Notes under the pieces: model-generated
The model's database searches: none
The model's input: the letters and a program-made list of their open reading frames with translations, nothing else
What the model was told of the DNA's origin: nothing
Program-made: the position numbers and the translations under genes
Assembly (NCBI GenBank): GCA_020137815.1
Contig: CM035356.1
Span: 3,498,563 to 3,562,562, forward strand
Reading direction: 5' to 3'
Length of the DNA stretch: 64,000 bases
Source: Hormiphora californensis
Lineage: Eukaryota > Ctenophora > Tentaculata > Cydippida > Pleurobrachiidae
Part shown: one piece after another, positions 51,821-64,000 of the stretch
How positions within the stretch are numbered: position 1 is the first letter of the stretch
Layout: every line of letters starts with the position of its first letter

Positions 51821-52584
51821 GCCCTAGTTGTTGGTTCTAAGAACACAGAAAAACAATGGTTAGAGAGATACTGATAGGCAATAAGTAACTCAAAACTAAG
51901 GAACAGTTGAACAAAGCAGACGGAAGCAACTGGAAGCACGGACATTCTGCAGCAACTTCCCTTCAGAGCTCGCGATAAATGTACAGCTGATGTAGGGGAT
52001 GTGTAGCCATTCTATTGGTCCACAATTTTTTATCATCCAACGCGACTTTTAACTTTTTCAGGACGTTCAAGTAGCGGCGCGCAAAACAAAAACGCCGCGC
52101 ATATTGCAAGAAGCGCGCGTTTTGAAATGCGAGTCCGAGCGAAAGTGCCATTTTGCGGAGGGTCGTTATGGCAATGAGAATTTATGAGATTTGCTTCTTC
52201 TGCAGAGGTGTCAGCCTACCCTAGGGCTGAAAAACGTGTTCTTTTGTGACTTCTTTGAAGTTAAATCTTTTTTCATGCATATTAACTTCCCGTTTTACAC
52301 TTTCTACTTCTGATGTGCTTTAAAATTAGTATAAAATTTAAACCCAATAATGTGGTCAGTGGTAATGTGTAACTACCCACTGCAGTTTTCTCTCCGTGCT
52401 CATTTGCCGTTCTTTCTAGCTCGTTTGCTCTCTATTCTCTGCTGCATAATGTACTAGCTCGTTTGTAATTTGTTATCCAATCTCCGTTTCCATGACACTC
52501 GCCGGCGAATGAACCAAACAAACTGAATCTTGCCATGATAATTCATGCCTTTGTTGTAGGTGATGAGGGGGTAGATGTGAAAAG
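51821..52584. promoter_or_regulatory. Shared upstream region of BiP and the DUF4795 gene
   Basis: 0.76 kb between divergent start codons. GC-rich words (GCGCGC, AACGCCGCGC) at 52070-52125 suggest a promoter core. The ERSE-II-like site is listed separately. No coding sequence was seen. Confidence 0.5.
52014..52024 (+). promoter_or_regulatory. ERSE-II-like element (ATTGG-N-CCAC)
   Basis: ATTGGTCCACA matches the ER stress element II consensus ATTGGNCCACG at all but the last base. It lies about 195 bp upstream of the BiP start codon, where BiP promoters carry ER stress elements (NF-Y plus ATF6/XBP1). Confidence 0.5.
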
Positions 52585-55500
52585 ATGGGGACTAAAGTCG
52601 AGCTGCATCAGTTCATTGACCATGCAGTCGATATACACGAAAGCAAGTCGACTGTAAACTATGTTTACTTGAACCGTGTGTTACACGAGTTAGTGAAACA
52701 TCTGGGAATCAGTAATTTGCAGGTACAGTTAGATGACAATTGAAGTTTTAAGTTTACGTAAACTACAATTCTTCATTATATCCTATTTTGATTCTGAAAA
52801 AGTTAATATCGAAGTTAGTTTGGCAGTTTGTATTGCTTCTTGTACCAATTCTCTTGCCCTGTTTGTTCCACATACCAAATCCAACTGTTATCTGATTGAA
52901 GCAATTGTACCATGATATGGACAACGGTATTAGTATTGGTATAGATCAATCAAAATCTTTTTAATTTTAGTTTTACACTGTTCCCGTTTAATCCTTCGAT
53001 AACTTATAATTCACCCCATTTCAGATTTCTCTGGAGGGAGGTGACACATTTCCGCCTCCAAAACAGACCCTCTCCGTTCCCACAGTAGTGTCTGACACGG
53101 GTGAGTGTGTGTTTAACAAACCGGAGCATTTACATGTTAAAAGTAGTTGCACTTGTGAAGCATCGAGCTGGAGGCCCGCTTCATCGGAGATAGAGATGAG
53201 CGATATACAGAGATAGAAAGAGAAACAATCAAGATAGATAGAGAGATAGAAAGAGTTTGTGTGGTGCAGCCGGCCCTCTGGCTGCTTTCTGCACCGTGTA
53301 CTTCCAAACAAATGTTCCGCACAACAAGCACTCTCTCATTCAGGATCACTTGACAAGGAAGGAGATGGAGATGCATGGAGATGATACTGCTGCAGGGTGA
53401 TGCTACTGGAAATGAGATATCTCGAAATCTGAGCAGCGAAGCAGCAGTACCGACCTCTGAATCTCGGGCTAGCGTTCTCTCGGAAAAGGACTCAAAAATG
53501 ATATCGGATTTACAGGATAAAGTGTCGGAGATGGAAAAGAAAATGAGCTTTGTTGAGGATCTTGTCCCTGATGAGAAAAAGGTTTGGGATACAGTTTTCT
53601 GTAAATTAAATTCTCGTGCCACCGGATATTCAAATACTTGACATTAATAATTCATCCAGATCGCTCACACGGAATCGATGATTGGTGATATGTGGAACTT
53701 TACGAACCTTGGAAAACGCGTGGACGGCTGTGAGGATACTCTTGCTGAGGTACAGTTAATTAGTTCACTAGTTGTTGTCTCTGTGGTCTGCGGTGTGGTT
53801 GTGGTTTTACTAAACGGGGAGGTTCCCTTCCTTTTGTACAGACGTGTGGCGTTGTTAGGAAGGGATGAAATTACACAGGCTTTAATTAAACGGTTGCTAT
53901 GCAATACTGATATAGGATATTATGTGTATCATATTGTTTTGTGACGCATATTATGTGTATCTGGTAGCCGTAGTAACGAATCATTCTTTCTCAGCACGCC
54001 AAGTTATTGGATGGAATGCGAAAGGAAATAAAGGACCTGAACTCATACAAATTCTACCTGGATATGTTAAAGGATAATTCACCTAACGACCTCCGATCCA
54101 TGATCAATGGCATTGTCAGTGATATGGGAGAGGTGAGACAATTTGTCATGTTTTGGGTCATGTTCTACTTTGTCCTTCTTTTAGGTATCAAACTTGCTGT
54201 TATGTTATGCCTCCGGTATATTATCACACCTTTTTTTTCAGAAAACGAAACAGATCAAGCAACTACAGGACAAGATTACGAAAATGGAAGGCTCTAAACC
54301 GGGTAACTTTGTCAGTTTGTCACATATTATATAATTGTCATGTTGGTTAGTTTGTCACATATTGTCATTTGAATTGTCGGTTAGTTTGTCACTTTACAAT
54401 CTGCAAGTGTATACTTACACCTGATCTCATGGCAGAGGCCAGTGTGATAGTGTAGGACAAGGCTTTTTTAAATTCAGTATTTTACTTGTTACTTCTCTCG
54501 CTCAAATCTAAAACCGCATGCATTAAAACTTAACCTCTCTAAAGATTCTCCCTCTCTCTCACTTAGAAATGATCTCTCTCTCCGTCCGAGATTCCGAGAA
54601 GACAATAGACAAGATTTATGATTCTCTATGACAACTAAAGTCCGATATATATTACTCTCTTTGTGTCTTTCTCGCCAGTACTTCTTCTATCTCTCTCTGC
54701 CTCTATCTCTCTCTCTGCTCACTCTCTCTCTCTCTATCTCTATCTCTCTATCTCTCCCTCTCTCTCTCCCTCACTTTACACCCTGATCTCTTTGTCAGAT
54801 GAGGCCCTTGCTCAAGAGCTGGCTAAGAAGGTTGAAAGTTTGATGAAACTGAAAGAGGAAATTGACGCGAAAATCAACACCCTCCCAACGAAATCGGATA
54901 TCGAAAACATTCAGGAAAATTATGTTTCTTGGATTGGACTGGATGAAATATTGAGAAATTACAAGCCCCCACGGACCCCAGTACCTCCCTCTCGCGAGGG
55001 TATTGCTGCTCTCCAGAAGGCTGACGAATTGGACCAGAAAACGGATGATTTAGGAAGCAAACTAACCGGACTTCAACAGGAGGTTTGTTGTGTTCACAAT
55101 GTCCATAGTGTTCATGTACTGGCTGTTTGTTGTTGTTCATACTTCATGTTGTTCATACTTCATATTTTTCATGTTATTCATACTGTTCATACGCACTGGT
55201 CGTATGCTACAGAAGTTAGGGCACTCGTTTAGGAAGTTCCGAAGTCTGTCCGTTGTAGAGACATGATAATTGAGATGAGACTTCTGCAGAAGCGAGAGAG
55301 AAAAGAGAATAGAGAAAGAGGGGAGTATTTTCTCATTGTTTAGACCTCAAACCACTCATGTTGCGATATATATGCAATTTCTTATCCGCAACATGCAAAC
55401 GACAACAGCTATTATACGCTGTCTTTCTATCTCTTTTTCTATCTCTTTTTCTATCTCTACCTATCTCTCGCTCCCTCTCAGTTTCCTTTTCTCAGGTGAT

Positions 55501-58355
55501 TAAGAAAATGGACGCGGACATTGTGGATGCAAAGATTGAGGAAGCCTTTAAGCAGAAGCGACCCCCATCCTCTCGAACTGAGTTAGCGCGACAACATTTT
55601 GCTGAAACCCTCCAAGATCTACAGGATAGGCTCAACAAACTTGAAGGTAGGAGCCTTATTGGTAAACCAGTGTCTATTGATGTAGTTGTTATTCCCTGCC
55701 CGGGCCCGGGCGTGTTTTATTAGTTTTCCACTAAAAGGGCCAGAAACATAGTATTAGCTTGTTTTTACACGGTTGGTTTTAGTTTATTTTGTTGACGTTC
55801 ACGTGACTGAGCATCATAATTGGAAAATCGTGAAGCAGCAGGGTGAGTGCTATAACTGTTGTGAATTTAGCTACATCGCTGCTACATGGTGTTGCTACCC
55901 GGCTATAATGGCCACTTAGGTTAGGTTAGCAGATACATTTAAAACCTATACCCGTCTCTCATTCCCTCTCCCTCCATCATTCCTCAGTCTCTCTCCTTCT
56001 CTCATTCTCCCTCCCTCTACATGATCTATGAATTATAATGACCTCTGCTAATGCTGTTGTTTGTTACTACTGTTGCCCGGTGAGAGAGGCCAACATTACG
56101 ATTATGACATGATTCATAACAGAGTAATATATTTGTAAGGGACCATTCACTGAGACTATTTGTGTATCAGTAGGAACTGTGTGAGTGATGGAGAGATCAA
56201 TAGAAAGAGAGAATGAGAATGAGTAAAGGAGTAAGAAAAAGAGGAGAGGAGGAGTGATGGAGAGACAAGGAGAGAAAGAATTGGATTGAGCGACTTGGAA
56301 TGATCTGCATGCGATGAGGCAATTCGTGCAATCTCACGAGCCATTGAGTTAGGATGCACACCACTTAGTGCACAAATATAACACGTCCCCCCCCTCCTAC
56401 ACTGAACAAGTCCATATATGTGAGAGAATCATGAACTTTGTCGCATGTTCTTTTATGTTTTATGTGAGAGATAGAAAGTGACAGGGACGGACCATGGTCA
56501 CACAGACCACACTTTCACCCACACTTTCCCCTTCCTTCCCGCAGATTCCGAGTCACAATCACAGTTGATCATCATTGAGCAGCCAATAGACGATAACACC
56601 AACCTGACACCCATTCACTTTGGATCGACATCTGATCTTCAACAGTTCCTAACACGCACTGATAGCGACCATGCATCACCAATTCGAATACAAAGCATTG
56701 CTTCCAATCACAAAGCACCGTCACCTACTACCACCTCTCACTCACCTGCCCCCTCGTCTTCCAATCACCCACCCACTGTGTCACCCATCACCACTGCTGT
56801 GACACCTATCACCACCGCTGTGTCACCTATCACCACCGCTGTGTCACCCATCACCACTGTGTCACCTATCACCACCGCGTCACCTTCATCACCTCCCGAC
56901 ATCACCTCACGACACTCCCTCTCCTCACCTCACCCCATCATCCCGCCAATCGAATCGAGGCAGGAAATTTTTAAAGCTTTAAACCCTGGAAAAAGGTCCT
57001 CCGTGACTGTCATTGAAAAGTTGAAAGACAATAAAGCGATTTTACGAAAATCAAGAGACAATCTTGCCCGAGGTAAAAACTGACAAACACTTGACACCCT
57101 CAATTACCTTTAATAAACGGAGTAGGAATTGTAGGTATGTGTCCGTCTGTGTGTCCGTCTCTGTCGTGTGTTCTGATTCAGTTTGAAGCATTACAGTGTG
57201 TCCCCCAACCACTGAAATGCAAGGGGGCGAGAGGTAGAAAAGACTAGAGGGAACGAGATACAGAGGACACTCGAAGTGTAAATGAGTTACTAGCACCCCC
57301 TAAATCAAATCTCTCAGACTTACTGGTGCAGCTGAGCAGTGTAATATGGGAGGAAGAGAGCATGTCACCGTCACCCCTTAGAATCTTAGATCAGAGAAAT
57401 AGTTCAGTGAACAACACATTCAGTCATTGTAGGGAGCTATCAGACACTTATTTTATCAGGCTGCTATAAGATATATTTTAACATCTTAAAATCTAAAATC
57501 TCTCCTTTTCAGAGGAATTCGGTGGAAAGGCCCTGCCTGATGACCTCAAAGCACAGCTGGCTAAACTAATGGCTGGAATGGAAGAGGCTCTAAAATCCGC
57601 TGAGCTGGTAAAATCAATTGGGGATGGATTTTATATTGATGTGACTGCAGATTAGAGATATTTTATCAGAGGATTTACTGTTCCCAGATTGTTTAAAACC
57701 CTCTCTTTAGATTGGTGCAATCAGCCAAGAGAATGAGACGAATAAGGCAGCCATCGCAGAGATCAATGGTCAAATGGAGGATCTATTGGATCGATACAAG
57801 ATCCTCCAAGATCAATTGGAGAATGCCGGCACTGGAACTGCGGTAATTAACAACTGTTGGTCTTTCTGTATCTTGTTTCGAGAGATTTCATGGTAGCATT
57901 TCTCACTCTACTGCGTTGTATAGTGCTGCTTTGCAGTTGGATTGATGCGATTTAACCATCTGGCAGCTGTAGTAGCGGACTAGACCCCTCCATTTTACAC
58001 GCACTTACAGAAATTGGCCCTTCTTTCACTATCACTCTCAGTCTATCTCTCCATCTCAATCCAGCTCTAATCTCTGGTACAATATGCTGCATGACTGCAG
58101 CTGCAGCTTCGGTCTTGTGGGATATATCCCCCTCAGCTAATACAATATATACCACGGTCCCACGGAGCTGTTGTTGGGACCCCCTCTATCTCTCTCTCTC
58201 TCTCTCTCTACTCTCTCGCCTCATCTCTCTCTCTCTCAAATCTCTCTCTCTCCTCTCTCACTCTCTCTCTCTCTCTTCGGTCATCTCTCTCTCTGTCCTC
58301 TCTCTGTCCCTCTCTCTCTCTCTCTCTTCTTCATCTTCTCTCTCTCAGTTCATCT

Positions 58356-58392
<37 letters not shown>

Positions 58393-60548
58393 CTATCTTT
58401 CTCTCTCTATCTATCTATCTCTCTATCTCTCTCTCTCTCTCCGAGCTACTGAAAGGAGTGAGATGATGGAGAGAGAAACAGCTGCTGCTCCACTCACGGA
58501 GCAGGGCACGGCCACACGGAGAGTAAGAAATGACTTGATGTAGCGCGCGGTACACTTTCAGTGGGCCACAATGCGCGCTTACACTCAAACGACCAAACCA
58601 ACTCACAGACAAATTGCCCCGCAGGAAGTTGATCCAGCGGCCCTCCAAGCCCTCCGAGATTCCATCCAATCGATGAAGGATGAACAACAGGAGCACCACA
58701 ACGAGCTAAACAGACTGAGTGATGATGCCAATCAGAAAGATCTGCATCTCAAGACTCTGTACTCGGGTGTTGATGATCTCCGGGAGGGTAAGGCGGACAA
58801 GGACTTCGTTGCCTTGGAGATGGAAGACAAGGCTGATAAGAGGTCTGTGGATCACAAGGCGAACAGAGTGTTTGTTGACAACCACTTTGATAAGTTGAAC
58901 AGTGGTTTGGAGGCCGCCCTGAAGAGATGTGAAGGCCAGGAACAAGCCCTGAAGAACGCCATCAACCAGATCTCACAAGATGTTGACGGCAAACTGGATA
59001 GGATGGAGCTTCAGAATGTTAAGGACTTCTTGGGTAAGAAGGGGGTTATGGGGTGGGAGAGAAGGGGCACGGTTTGGTTAAGAACGGGGCAGGGTTTGGG
59101 AGATGAGGGGCAGGGTTTGGGAGAGAAGGAGGCAGGGTTTGGGAGAGAGAAGAGAATGTTTTATAGAGTAAAGAGTTGAAACCGAACTACAGCCCTTTCA
59201 CTTAACCTCCTAACCCCAACTTCCCCCCACTTTTCAGAGAGTAGGTTGTCCAAATTGAAGGGCGGGCCTCCTCCCCCTCCACCCGCCACAGAAGATCCAG
59301 ATGCTGCTGGCATGAGAAGGTATGCTGGAAGTTTTAGACTCCGTTTCATCCCATTTTGATTTGACTGTGAGCCACACAAATTTTAACTAACCTACTTTAG
59401 CAATGATAGGTATAATATTGTTGGGTCTAACTCACCCTCTACCCCCAGGCGGTTACTGAAGTTCCACTGTATCTCGTGTGATCGGCCAGTTGAGGTGAAT
59501 GCAGGTGGAATGATTCCATCTTCTCTACCGGTTACCTACGGTTTCCCTGGGATGAGGAGTAACCGACCTTATACCACCTACGAGTTGGAATTGATCCGAC
59601 AACACCAGAGAAAGTGAGTAGCACAACTCCGGGGTTTGTGGGTGCCGGGAAGTTTGTCAGGGTACTATTTCGGGGTTTTGTGGGTGATTTTAGCATGATT
59701 TAATTAATTGATTAGGGAATTATCGGGGATTTTCTTTGGGCCAGGGCAGAGGAGATTTCATGAAACTGCGCTGTATAACCTAAATTATTTTCACAGTCAA
59801 AATATTCCTCGGTATCCATGGAGGTCAGTGTTGTGTTCTGAAAACCACATTGTTGGTGGTTTTCCGTGTCTTATACCATCCAGGCCCCTTTATTAATGTT
59901 TTCATGTAGCACTGTTTAACCTCTTCATATGTGTGTGACCCAAATGAATATATATTGGGACTGGCTGTTGCCTCTGTGTGTTCTTGCTGTAAGCTGCTGA
60001 AAACTCTTGGGGCTAAATGTGGTGTAGAACTTATAGTAGAATCTAGAGACTAGAACTCTCTTTCAATACCCCCTCCTTCTTGCCCCGTACTTATGTCAGT
60101 CTTCTCCACGCCTAAAAACAGTGACCCGTACGATATGCCACCTACGAGTAGAAGCTGCGGTGGACAGCATACAATGACGTACTCCCATCGACGTACTCGA
60201 ATTAGCGCCCTCAGGTACGTACATAGTTTAGTCGCCTGACACTGTTATAACTACTGGTATATTTGGGGCTATTTTATTCTGACTCAGAAGTTGAAGAAGT
60301 GTAATTATGTGTAATTATGTTTCAGTCAATTCTTCAAGGAGGATGAGGTAGTTCCAATGCCAATCCCGCTAAGGTACTAACACCCACACACCACTAACAC
60401 CCCCACCCTCACTAGGTATCGAGGGAAGAAGCCCGTCTTCATATCACCTCATAAAAACAACGCCAACACTGTCACCACAACGACACCCATCAAACCACGG
60501 AAAAAAGATCACGCCACTGTTCATCTTAACAATATTGGCCACCGATAG
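52585..60548 (+). CDS. DUF4795 protein, QRICH2/C16orf96-like, about 950 residues
   Basis: Seventeen exons: 52585-52722, 53025-53100, 53344-53581, 53660-53749, 53995-54132, 54242-54302, 54799-55082, 55496-55646, 56545-57072, 57513-57607, 57711-57842, 58625-59033, 59238-59319, 59449-59613, 60122-60214, 60326-60373, 60416-60548. All phases fit except exon 3, where one base must be gained or lost. MGTKVELHQFIDHAVDIHES resembles the N-terminus of this family. Exons 3-8 are coiled-coil-like. Exon 9 is Ser/Thr/Pro-rich with SPITTAV repeats. Exon 12 is the DUF4795 core: GKADKDFVALEMEDKADKRS, DHKANRVFVDNHFDKLNSGL. Then a PPPPPP run, a Cys pair (FHCISCDRPVEV) and SCGGQHTMTYSHRR, all as in QRICH2. Vertebrate QRICH2 is needed for sperm flagella, so an axonemal role is likely. 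Alternative 3' exons follow. Confidence 0.88.
54680..54780. repeat. CT-rich microsatellite
   Basis: TCTCTC/TATCTC mixture in the intron before exon 7 of the DUF4795 gene. A shorter TATCTCTTTT patch is at 55425-55475. Confidence 0.85.
58180..58450. repeat. CT-rich microsatellite
   Basis: About 270 bp of CTCTCT with scattered other bases in the intron before exon 12. Confidence 0.95.
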
Positions 60549-60785
60549 CGATATGCCCATCAGAGAGTGTTGTCAAGCGAGATTAAGTGATAGACTCCAG
60601 GCGAATCGGGCTATCAGATCACGAACTGAAATGTAGCTGTCTGGGAATACAGCATTGAACAATTATATGTGGCCCGATTTTATACCATTTTTTACCTTCA
60701 CCTCACAAAATCTACCACATTTTCATTGTCCAGTTTCACAAACAATCCTGGAAACTCTTGGAATGACACCCCGCCCCCCTTTCAG

Positions 60786-61399
60786 AGAAACAGAGATCCA
60801 GGGACAAGATGGCCACATCTACCGAGGTCGAATGGACAAACGGTTCCCTGTGTTGCCCCGCGTGGGTGCCTCTGTAAGTAAATACCAGGACACGTACGAT
60901 ATACGCTCCAGTCTCCCCACTGAACGTTTCTCCGACCCGGCCTTTTCTCGGAATCTTGAAAAGCTTTACCCTCCCATGACATCTCTTGAAAAGCCCGTCT
61001 GGAAGTTTTAGCATAATTTAGCACAAATGTTTATTCGGGCATCTTGGGCCTGCGGGCCATTTGGAAAGTGGTCCAGCATTGTTTAGTAGAGCTTGTAGTA
61101 GTGGTTATCCAAGCATGTCTCTGTTCCTCTCTCCCAGTGTGTGAGTGTGCATGAATCTTTCTAATATACATATGATGCATGCACCCCCGCTCTTTTTCCC
61201 CAATCCGGAATCCCCCAGATTTCCTCTCCCAGTCTGTCAGAGCATTGGCCTGACCCTATTCTCAGAACTGTGGTCAGAGCATTGGCCTGACAGCTCCCAG
61301 TCCCACCTTCTGAGTACCTACCTCCAAACCAACCCCTCTACTATTACTCAGGAGAAACTGCCCCGAATCATATCACCCAGGCGGAAATCGGTCCTTTAG
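60786..61399 (+). CDS. Alternative 3' exons of the DUF4795 gene
   Basis: Exon 60786-60873 follows a CCCCCCTTTCAG acceptor and can join exon 16 in phase: LR then ETEIQGQDGHIYRGRMDKRF. The "GxDGxxYxGR" motif is like the C-terminal end of QRICH2/C16orf96. It can end by read-through (stop 61009-61011), at 61352-61399 (EKLPRIISPRRKSVL) or at 61901-61969 (AGPGARGSRPRTAPRLRPER). The 17-exon form ending at 60548 would lack it. Confidence 0.5.
61234..61293. mobile_element. Complete 60-bp family C inverted repeat
   Basis: CTGTCAGAGCATTGGCCTGA at the left and GGTCAGAGCATTGGCCTGAC with AG at the right; the motif is itself imperfectly palindromic. Confidence 0.6.
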
Positions 61400-63778
61400 A
61401 TTCGCACGGAAAATTGGCTATGGGTAATTGATGATTTCATGTCTCTCTAAACCTCTTTTTCTCTATGCATCATAAAAGTCCTGATCTCAATCTCGACGAA
61501 ACACTCTTCTACTTCTAGAACATGTTTTCCCTCATAAAAAGTTACAGAAGCTCTCTGTTTGCCCTCTTGCAAGATCCATTCTTTGAAGGATGACCCCCCT
61601 TTTTCATATAAATTTCATATCAGTGTGATGTTCTTGGAGTTTTGAACCAAATATAGCATCCTTCTTTGTTGAATAACACAAAAAGTGCATCCTTTTCCCT
61701 CGATAAATACATGTAGCAAGTACAATTGGAGTTGTCTTCGTTTTACAGTCTCAGTCTAATGTCCATGTCCAGAAGTTTCAATAGGAATCGTTGTGTAAAT
61801 AGGTTCATGTAATCAGTGTTCGTACTACTAAATTGTGTCGTGCAGCCCAAATTTCTCTACCCTGTCCTCCTCCCGACCCCTATTACACCCCACATTACAG
61901 GCTGGTCCCGGGGCACGAGGATCGAGACCCCGAACCGCACCCCGCTTGAGACCTGAACGAGCATGGTGATCTATCTCTGTCTATTGCATGAACACAAACC
62001 TTTCTCTGTGTGCAGAGTTGCGAACTTTTAGATTTGAAAGTTTTATAGTGCCTTGTAAATGATATGTACAGAGAGCTATGTATTAAGTGAGAATGTGTAC
62101 ATAATATATGTGAGAGTAGGAGACAAATTGCAGTAATGTATAATAGCTGTTTATTTATGAAAACCGCAAATAACGTTCTTTATATTTTAATCAGACTGCC
62201 AGACCGGAAGTTAAAATTTATCGGTTGCACTGGAAGCCGTTGTTTCTCCTTAAACCAAGGCCGTGTATAATTATATGGAATACGGATACTGGTACCACCT
62301 GTCAGGCCAATGGTCTGACATAACAGGGTACCACGGTACATTTCGTTGTATACTGTGTTCATATTGCCAGACGCGGTCCAGTTCTGTCGAACTGAGGAAC
62401 AAATATAATAAACAGTAAGCACCATGCTGCCATGCTTGCACCGTATAGTGCAGTACACGGCCCGTACACCGACAATTCGGTTCCCAATTCCAATTCACTT
62501 TCTAAATTGGTACAAAGTTGTTATCACTTCTGGTCTGCTATGCACCATAATATTTATGGAAACAAAAACGAACATCACGAAGGGCTTCTTTTCGGTTAAA
62601 ATTAGAAATGAGAAAAAGTGTCAATAATATTTATTCCGGTGATGATTTAAATTATAAAAACGCACAAAAATCCTCGCAATATAAAAGCTAAAGCTAAAGA
62701 TAAAGAAAACTGTCCTAGTTTCCACCTAAAAACGCCCAGAGTGTTCCTTATTCCGCACAAATCGGTTGCACCTACTGCAGCCAGACTTCATAGTTGTAGG
62801 GCATACATCCCTCGACAACCACACTTGACCACTATAGTGCACTATAGGGGAACGTTTCCGAACAGATAGGAGACTGATTCACCGTTGTGTGTCCTCCTAA
62901 TAGATTCACCAATGATTGAACTCACATCCACAACCTGAACAGATAGGAACTGTTTTTAACGGACTGGATGGAGTCAGTTCCAGGAAAAGAGACGGAGCGG
63001 GGAGCACCCGATGTTGTCATTGTCAGTTTATTCTGTCTAGTTTCCGGGTGGTGTCCGTAGCAGCAGCCACGGCACATGTATACCGTCGGTACACAACTAT
63101 TCGTTGAACGAACTGCCAGTTTGCAATCTCTCCGTCGGTGTCCAGGTCGCCTGTTGTTGTCACTCTCCGTGGTGTTTCGCGCAATATTCTCCAGAAATTG
63201 TGTGCTTTGTATAAGTCAGATGGAGCTGCGCGGACGCTGTGAGTTGCCGGTTTTGCGGCGCGCACCCACGTGCAGAACCCTGGTCGTCTCCAGGCGAGAG
63301 ACTTTGGCGAGGCAATGGCAGCTATCTTCTATCTTTTTTCCCTTTTTTCATTACATTTAAATATAAAACACTGAACACTTCGAGTTTTTTGTTTGCATTT
63401 AAAAAATAATGCAGTTGACATGATGGAGCTTGGGGGATCAATTTTCTTCATGTTTCAGAACATCAACAGATCACTGAACACTCTCTTTCCGGTCTTACTC
63501 CTTTAAAAATTCTCACAGCTTCATCCTCTCTCTCTCGAGAAATCGGGGACGACAATCGTAAGAAAATCAGTTCGCAAAAAGTAAACCAAAACCCTTATAG
63601 TTAAAGAATCTCTGCAATTCTCTTTGGCATTCAAACACCAAAATCATAAACATACGGCAAATTGTCTGACGTTTTTATATAAGCATAGATATTTAATATA
63701 TATATATAAACGAGCGAGTGAGACAGTTTAATTATATATAGTGTGTGTTCAGGTGATTAAAAAAGTCTTGCATCTCAT
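61400..63778. other. Mostly non-coding 3' flank and PRPP-synthetase 3' UTR
   Basis: Holds a possible terminal exon at 61901-61969 and a family C motif at 62297-62330. A minus-strand 80-codon frame at 63023-63265 contains DLDTDGEIANWQF, an EF-hand-like loop with Gln at position 12; too little to call. (TA)n near 63690. Confidence 0.4.
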
Positions 63779-63871
63779 CTACAGAGGGATATTTTTTAGA
63801 AGATAGCTGATGCTCTCGCCGTTGTGAGTTCGGCGAATTGCCTCGCCGAGAATGGAGCTTATATCGATAAC
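63779..63871 (-). CDS. PRPS: Ribose-phosphate pyrophosphokinase, last exon
   Basis: The minus-strand exon starts after a CTCCCCCAACAG acceptor (63872-63873 is the AG) and runs in frame to TAG at 63779-63781. It encodes the 30 C-terminal residues [20 protein letters not shown] then [10 protein letters not shown], almost the same as animal PRPS1/2 (family form [20 protein letters not shown]). The enzyme makes PRPP from ribose 5-phosphate and ATP for nucleotide synthesis. The rest of the gene is beyond the right edge. Whether it is PRPS1-like or a PRPS-associated protein cannot be told from one exon. Confidence 0.9.
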   Translation of the reverse strand, partial: VIDISSILGEAIRRTHNGESISYLLKNIPL

Positions 63872-64000
63872 CTGTTGGGGGAGAGAAAGGGTTCGTCACC
63901 CACACACACATATAATACACGCATGGAGAGAAACAACAACAGGGTCTGTCGGGGTTTGAGGTTGTCAGTTGTGCGGTCTGTCAGTTAGAAAGGGGTCAGT
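63872..64000. other. Intron of PRPP-synthetase gene
   Basis: Non-coding to the window edge, with a CACACACA run. Confidence 0.6.

Noticed and set aside
63023-63265. Minus-strand EF-hand-like loop DLDTDGEIANWQF.
   Set aside because: A single loop with Gln at position 12, no second EF hand and no splice support.
63732-63920. Minus-strand ORF of 62 codons at the right edge.
   Set aside because: Another frame over the PRPP-synthetase exon, which is clearly coding at 63779-63871.

Overview
The window is eukaryotic nuclear DNA from an animal. Genes are split by many short GT-AG introns (often 100-500 bp). The proteins include class A GPCRs, a DEG/ENaC channel, alpha-tubulin acetyltransferase, an axonemal DUF4795 protein, ER BiP/GRP78, an ADF/cofilin and PRPP synthetase. 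Compact intron-rich genes, packed with short inverted-repeat transposons and (GA)n/(CT)n tracts, suggest an early-branching animal such as a sponge. That placement is inference; no lineage marker was read.

Layout. 1-670: 3' end of a GPCR gene (+). 2506-3903: 1.4 kb fold-back element. 4321-5074: small beta-trefoil gene (+). 6073-7211: DNA-transposon-like element. 7762-11295: complete 11-exon DEG/ENaC channel (+). 11.3-15 kb: microsatellites. 15019-15357: unrecognised minus-strand ORF. 15936-18443: second GPCR (+), incomplete in the middle, followed by a decayed duplicate of its 3' end around a fold-back element. 21755-23093: ankyrin-repeat gene (-). 23-31.9 kb: mostly non-coding, with a strikingly A-to-G-altered copy of the 2506-3903 element at about 28.0-28.8 kb. 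31938-33066: third GPCR (+), with apparent frameshifts. 33087-34557: fold-back element. 34966-36582: four-exon gene for a 205-residue protein (+). 37737-39444: ADF/cofilin (-). 40296-45094: alpha-tubulin acetyltransferase (+), with a 1.16 kb fold-back element in an intron. 45.25-47.3 kb: minisatellite interrupted by a 1.37 kb fold-back element with a probable 9-bp target duplication. 49080-51820: BiP (-). 52585 to about 61.4 kb: DUF4795 (QRICH2/C16orf96-like) gene (+). 63779-63871: last exon of PRPP synthetase (-).

Two head-to-head pairs stand out: cofilin/tubulin acetyltransferase and BiP/DUF4795. Tubulin acetyltransferase, the DUF4795 protein and perhaps the 205-residue protein point to ciliary microtubules; the others are housekeeping or receptor genes. 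There is no operon-like organisation.

Caution on quality: one BiP exon needs six single- or double-base corrections to read as BiP, one DUF4795 exon needs one, and the third GPCR changes frame three times. Some breaks are probably consensus errors rather than gene death. Exons were assembled by eye from splice sites, reading frame and recognisable protein motifs.
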